Shown here one piece after another: positions 42,795 through 45,393 of a stretch of DNA of 45,393 nucleotides; within the stretch, counting starts at the first letter, position 1, and each line of letters starts with the position of its first letter. Source of the DNA: Opitutaceae bacterium. Its GTDB lineage: Bacteria; Verrucomicrobiota; Verrucomicrobiia; Opitutales; Opitutaceae. The DNA lies in contig JAEUGW010000024.1 in NCBI GenBank assembly GCA_016795565.1, positions 1-45,393 on the forward strand, read 5' to 3'. Below the pieces are notes generated by a model. It did not search any database and was not told where the DNA came from. It worked only from the letters and a program-made list of their open reading frames with translations. Made by a program: the position numbers and the translations under genes.

Positions 42795-45393
42795 ATGAGG
42801 CTTAGGACCGCAAATATCCTGCCAGCCCGCCTCGCCCGCAGCCCTTGGCTATCGGTGCGGCAGGGTGCATTGACGTTGCTCGCGTGCGCAGCACTGTCGT
42901 CCACCCTCCTTGCCCAGGTCTCGGTCTATTGGGACACCAACGCCAACACCGCTGGCGCCGGTGCCACGCCCACTGGCAACTGGAACGCGACCGCCAATTG
43001 GAACACGAGCGCGACCGGCACCGGCGGCACCCTCGCCGGCTGGACCGCCAATAATCATGCCGTCTTCAGCGCCGGCAACGATGCCGTCAACGCCTACACC
43101 GTCACCCTCACCGGAGGCATTTCCGTCGGCAACATCACCTTCGAGGAAGGCACGACCCTCATCACGGGCAGCACGCTGACGCTCGTCGGCGCCGGCGGAG
43201 TCACCATCGACGTGGCCAGCGGCCTCACCTCGCAGATCGACAGCATCCTCGCCGGCTCCGCCACGTTGAACAAGGACGGTGATGGCACCTTTGTCACCGG
43301 CGGGGCTGGCGGCAACACCCACTCCGGCGCCGTCAACATCAACGCCGGCGTGTTTGAAATCGCCAAGACCGCCTACGTCGGCGGCATCAACAACGCGGCC
43401 GCCGTTTCCGTCGCCTCCGGCGCGACCCTCCGGCTCAACGGTGCCGCCGCTTACACGCAGGAAACCATCGGGCCGCTCTCCGGCGCAGGCACCGTCACCA
43501 ATGTCGGCGCCGCCGCCGTCAATCTCGTCATCGCCGACGCCGGCGTCAGCACCACTTTCTCCGGCACCATCACCGACACCACCAACAACCTCAATCTGGT
43601 GAAGAATGCCGGCACCGGCACGCTCACGCTCTCCGGGGCCAACTCCTACGATGGCACCACCACTATCAGCACGGGCGTCGTCAACATCCAGAATTCCACG
43701 GCGCTGGGCACCACCACCAGCGGCACCACCGTGGCCTCCGGCGCCGCGCTCGAAATCCAGAACAATATCGCCGTCGGCGCCGAGGCGCTCAGCGTCGCCG
43801 GCACGGGCGTGGGCAACAACGGTGCCATCCGCAACATTTCCGGCGCCAACTCCTACGCCGGCAACATCACCCTCACCGCCGCCACCGAAATCCAGTCCGA
43901 TGCCGGCAGCCTCACGATCACGGGTGGCATCTCCGGCGCCACCTACGGCCTCACCTTCGACGGCGCGGGCGACACGGCGGTCTCCGGCGTCATCGGCACC
44001 ACCTCGGGCACCCTCACGAAGAACGGCACTGGCACGCTGACGCTCTCCGGCACGAACACCTACACCGGCCTGACCGACCTCAACTCCGGCACCCTCAGCA
44101 TCAACAGCATTGCCAACCGCGGCACCGCCTCCGCCTTGGGTGCCCCCACCACGGTCGCCAACGGCACCATCTCCATCGGCAACGGCGCGACCGGCGCCAC
44201 CCTCCAATACACCGGCAGCGGCGACACCACCAACCGCGTTATCAACCTCGCCGGCACCACCGGCGGCGCCACGCTCGACGCCTCCGGCACCGGGGCTCTG
44301 GTCTTCACCTCCGCTCTCACCGCCACCGGGGCGGGGAGCAAGACCCTCACCCTGACCGGCTCGAGCACGGCGGCGAACACCCTCCAGGGCACGATCGTCA
44401 ACAACTCCGGCGCCAACATCACCTCCCTCGTCAAGGAGGGCACCGGCACTTGGGTGCTGGCGGGCGGGGCCAACACCTACACCGGCACCACCGCCATCAA
44501 CGGCGGCATCCTGCGCATCTCGGCCGACAACCACCTCGGCACCGCGCCCGGCAGCGCCACCGCCAACAAGCTCACCTTCGACGGCGGCACCCTTGAGACC
44601 GCCGCCACCTTCACCCTCAACGCCAACCGCGGCACCACCATCAATGCCGGCGGCGGCACCTTTGATGTCAACTCGGGCACCACGCTGACCTACAACGGCA
44701 TTCTCGCCGGCAGCGGCACGCTCACCAAGGCCGACACCGGCACGCTCATCCTCGGCGGCACCACCACCAACACCCACACGGGTGACATCAACGTCGATGC
44801 CGGCACCCTCCAGATCAACAAGACCGGCGGGGCCAACCGCGCCATCGGCGACAACGCCACGGTCACTGTCGCCACCGGCGCCAACCTGACCTTCACCGGT
44901 GGCCAGAGCGAGACCATCGGCGCGCTCGCCGGCGGCGGCACGCTCGACAACACCAACGCCGCCGCCATCACCCTCACCACCGGCGGCAACAACACCTCGA
45001 CCACCTTCTCCGGGGTCATCCAGGACACCGGCGGCAATCTCACCTTCACCAAGACCGGCACCGGCACCCAGACGCTCTCCGGCACCGCCGCCAACACCTT
45101 TGCCGGCAACCTGAACGTCAACGACGGCACCCTGGCCCTGGGCAAGACCGCCGGCGTCAACGCCTACGCCGGAAGCACGGTCAACATCGGCGACGGCTCC
45201 GGCGCGGCCGACAGCGCCGTCCTCCGCCTCGACGCTTCCAATCAGATCATCAACACCGCCGCCCTCGTCTTCGCCAGCGACGGCCGCCTCGACCTCAACG
45301 GCCAGGCCGAGACCGTCGCCTCCATCGCCGGCTCGGGTGAGATCGCCATCGGCACCGGCCAGCTCACGGCGGGCAACGCGCTCAACACCGTCT
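42795..45393 (+). CDS. Giant autotransporter-associated beta-strand-repeat protein, N-terminal part
   Basis: The frame opens at ATG 42795 and stays open for 866 codons to the window edge. A long signal peptide (MRLRTANILPARLARS...; core LTLLACAALSSTLLA, cut before Q) leads into YWDTNANTAGAGATPTGNW. Then come many irregular repeats of the autotransporter-associated beta-strand (PATR) type with the cores GTGTLTLSGANSYDGTTTI, GTGTLTLSGTNTYTGLTDL, GTGTWVLAGGANTYTGTTAI and GTLILGGTTTNTHTGDI. Such repeats stack as a right-handed beta-helix on the cell surface. The composition is extreme: Gly, Thr, Ala, Asn and Ser dominate and Cys is almost absent. The C-terminus, which would tell a beta-barrel autotransporter from a PEP-CTERM/sorting-signal protein, is outside the window. 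Confidence 0.88.
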   Translation, partial: MRLRTANILPARLARSPWLSVRQGALTLLACAALSSTLLAQVSVYWDTNANTAGAGATPTGNWNATANWNTSATGTGGTLAGWTANNHAVFSAGNDAVNAYTVTLTGGISVGNITFEEGTTLITGSTLTLVGAGGVTIDVASGLTSQIDSILAGSATLNKDGDGTFVTGGAGGNTHSGAVNINAGVFEIAKTAYVGGINNAAAVSVASGATLRLNGAAAYTQETIGPLSGAGTVTNVGAAAVNLVIADAGVSTTFSGTITDTTNNLNLVKNAGTGTLTLSGANSYDGTTTISTGVVNIQNSTALGTTTSGTTVASGAALEIQNNIAVGAEALSVAGTGVGNNGAIRNISGANSYAGNITLTAATEIQSDAGSLTITGGISGATYGLTFDGAGDTAVSGVIGTTSGTLTKNGTGTLTLSGTNTYTGLTDLNSGTLSINSIANRGTASALGAPTTVANGTISIGNGATGATLQYTGSGDTTNRVINLAGTTGGATLDASGTGALVFTSALTATGAGSKTLTLTGSSTAANTLQGTIVNNSGANITSLVKEGTGTWVLAGGANTYTGTTAINGGILRISADNHLGTAPGSATANKLTFDGGTLETAATFTLNANRGTTINAGGGTFDVNSGTTLTYNGILAGSGTLTKADTGTLILGGTTTNTHTGDINVDAGTLQINKTGGANRAIGDNATVTVATGANLTFTGGQSETIGALAGGGTLDNTNAAAITLTTGGNNTSTTFSGVIQDTGGNLTFTKTGTGTQTLSGTAANTFAGNLNVNDGTLALGKTAGVNAYAGSTVNIGDGSGAADSAVLRLDASNQIINTAALVFASDGRLDLNGQAETVASIAGSGEIAIGTGQLTAGNALNTV

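Noticed and set aside
42849..44777. 642-codon open frame on the minus strand
   Set aside because: Antisense to the beta-strand-repeat protein; Gly/Val/Ala repeats simply mirror the sense repeats.

Overview
The window is chromosomal DNA of a high-GC Gram-negative bacterium, most likely an opitutacean member of the Verrucomicrobiota. This is an inference from gene content: a secreted protein built of autotransporter-associated beta-strand repeats, an STN-domain TonB receptor with its own FecI/FecR pair, LuxR-type mini-HTH proteins, an ECF sigma factor fused to a membrane domain, a large AsmA-like protein, and many GTAG-headed REP palindromes. No rRNA, tRNA, CRISPR array or complete insertion sequence was seen.

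Layout. 1-7409 (plus tail, then minus strand): the 3' end of a REP-associated transposase, smc, an acyltransferase-3 membrane protein and an ECF sigma factor fused to a long membrane domain. 7454-9211: a lower-GC restriction-modification cassette (Dam-like methyltransferase plus an HNH endonuclease gene broken by one amber codon) inserted at the 3' end of an FAD-linked hydroxyacid oxidase gene; a second copy of that gene's last codons lies on the far side. 9208-12889: the oxidase diverges from a D-2-hydroxyacid dehydrogenase and an Ldh2-family dehydrogenase, a 2-hydroxyacid/2-oxoacid module. 13127-16570: a 1147-residue MFS-PlsC-Aas fusion for phospholipid remodelling. 16718-18467: an OLD/AAA_21-like ATPase and a TOPRIM-like partner, which resembles a two-gene defence pair. 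18668-25134: an iron/nutrient uptake locus (ECF sigma, FecR, TonB receptor, TlpA-like thioredoxin, mini-LuxR HTH). 25135-25666: a gene-free, REP-rich island. 25667-29191: AsmA-like protein. 29304-35773: MarR-adaptor-RND-TolC efflux operon ending in a clear terminator. 35888-39829: transketolase and a periplasmic TPR protein. 40055-41493: rpsP-trmD-rplS without rimM. 41623-42726: ychF. 42795 to the right edge: the start of a giant beta-strand-repeat protein.

The most unusual theme is the traffic of REP-type palindromes between intergenic and coding DNA. Palindromes with a GTAG (or GTGG) foot sit in several gaps as inverted pairs. Elements of the same design lie in frame inside smc (coiled coil), fecR and probably the ECF sigma linker, and one forms the hydrophobic core of the TolC-family signal peptide. 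The transposase tail at the left edge belongs to the enzyme class known to recognise GTAG-footed REPs. The second theme is the R-M cassette with a duplicated host-gene end; the third is the ATPase/TOPRIM-like pair.
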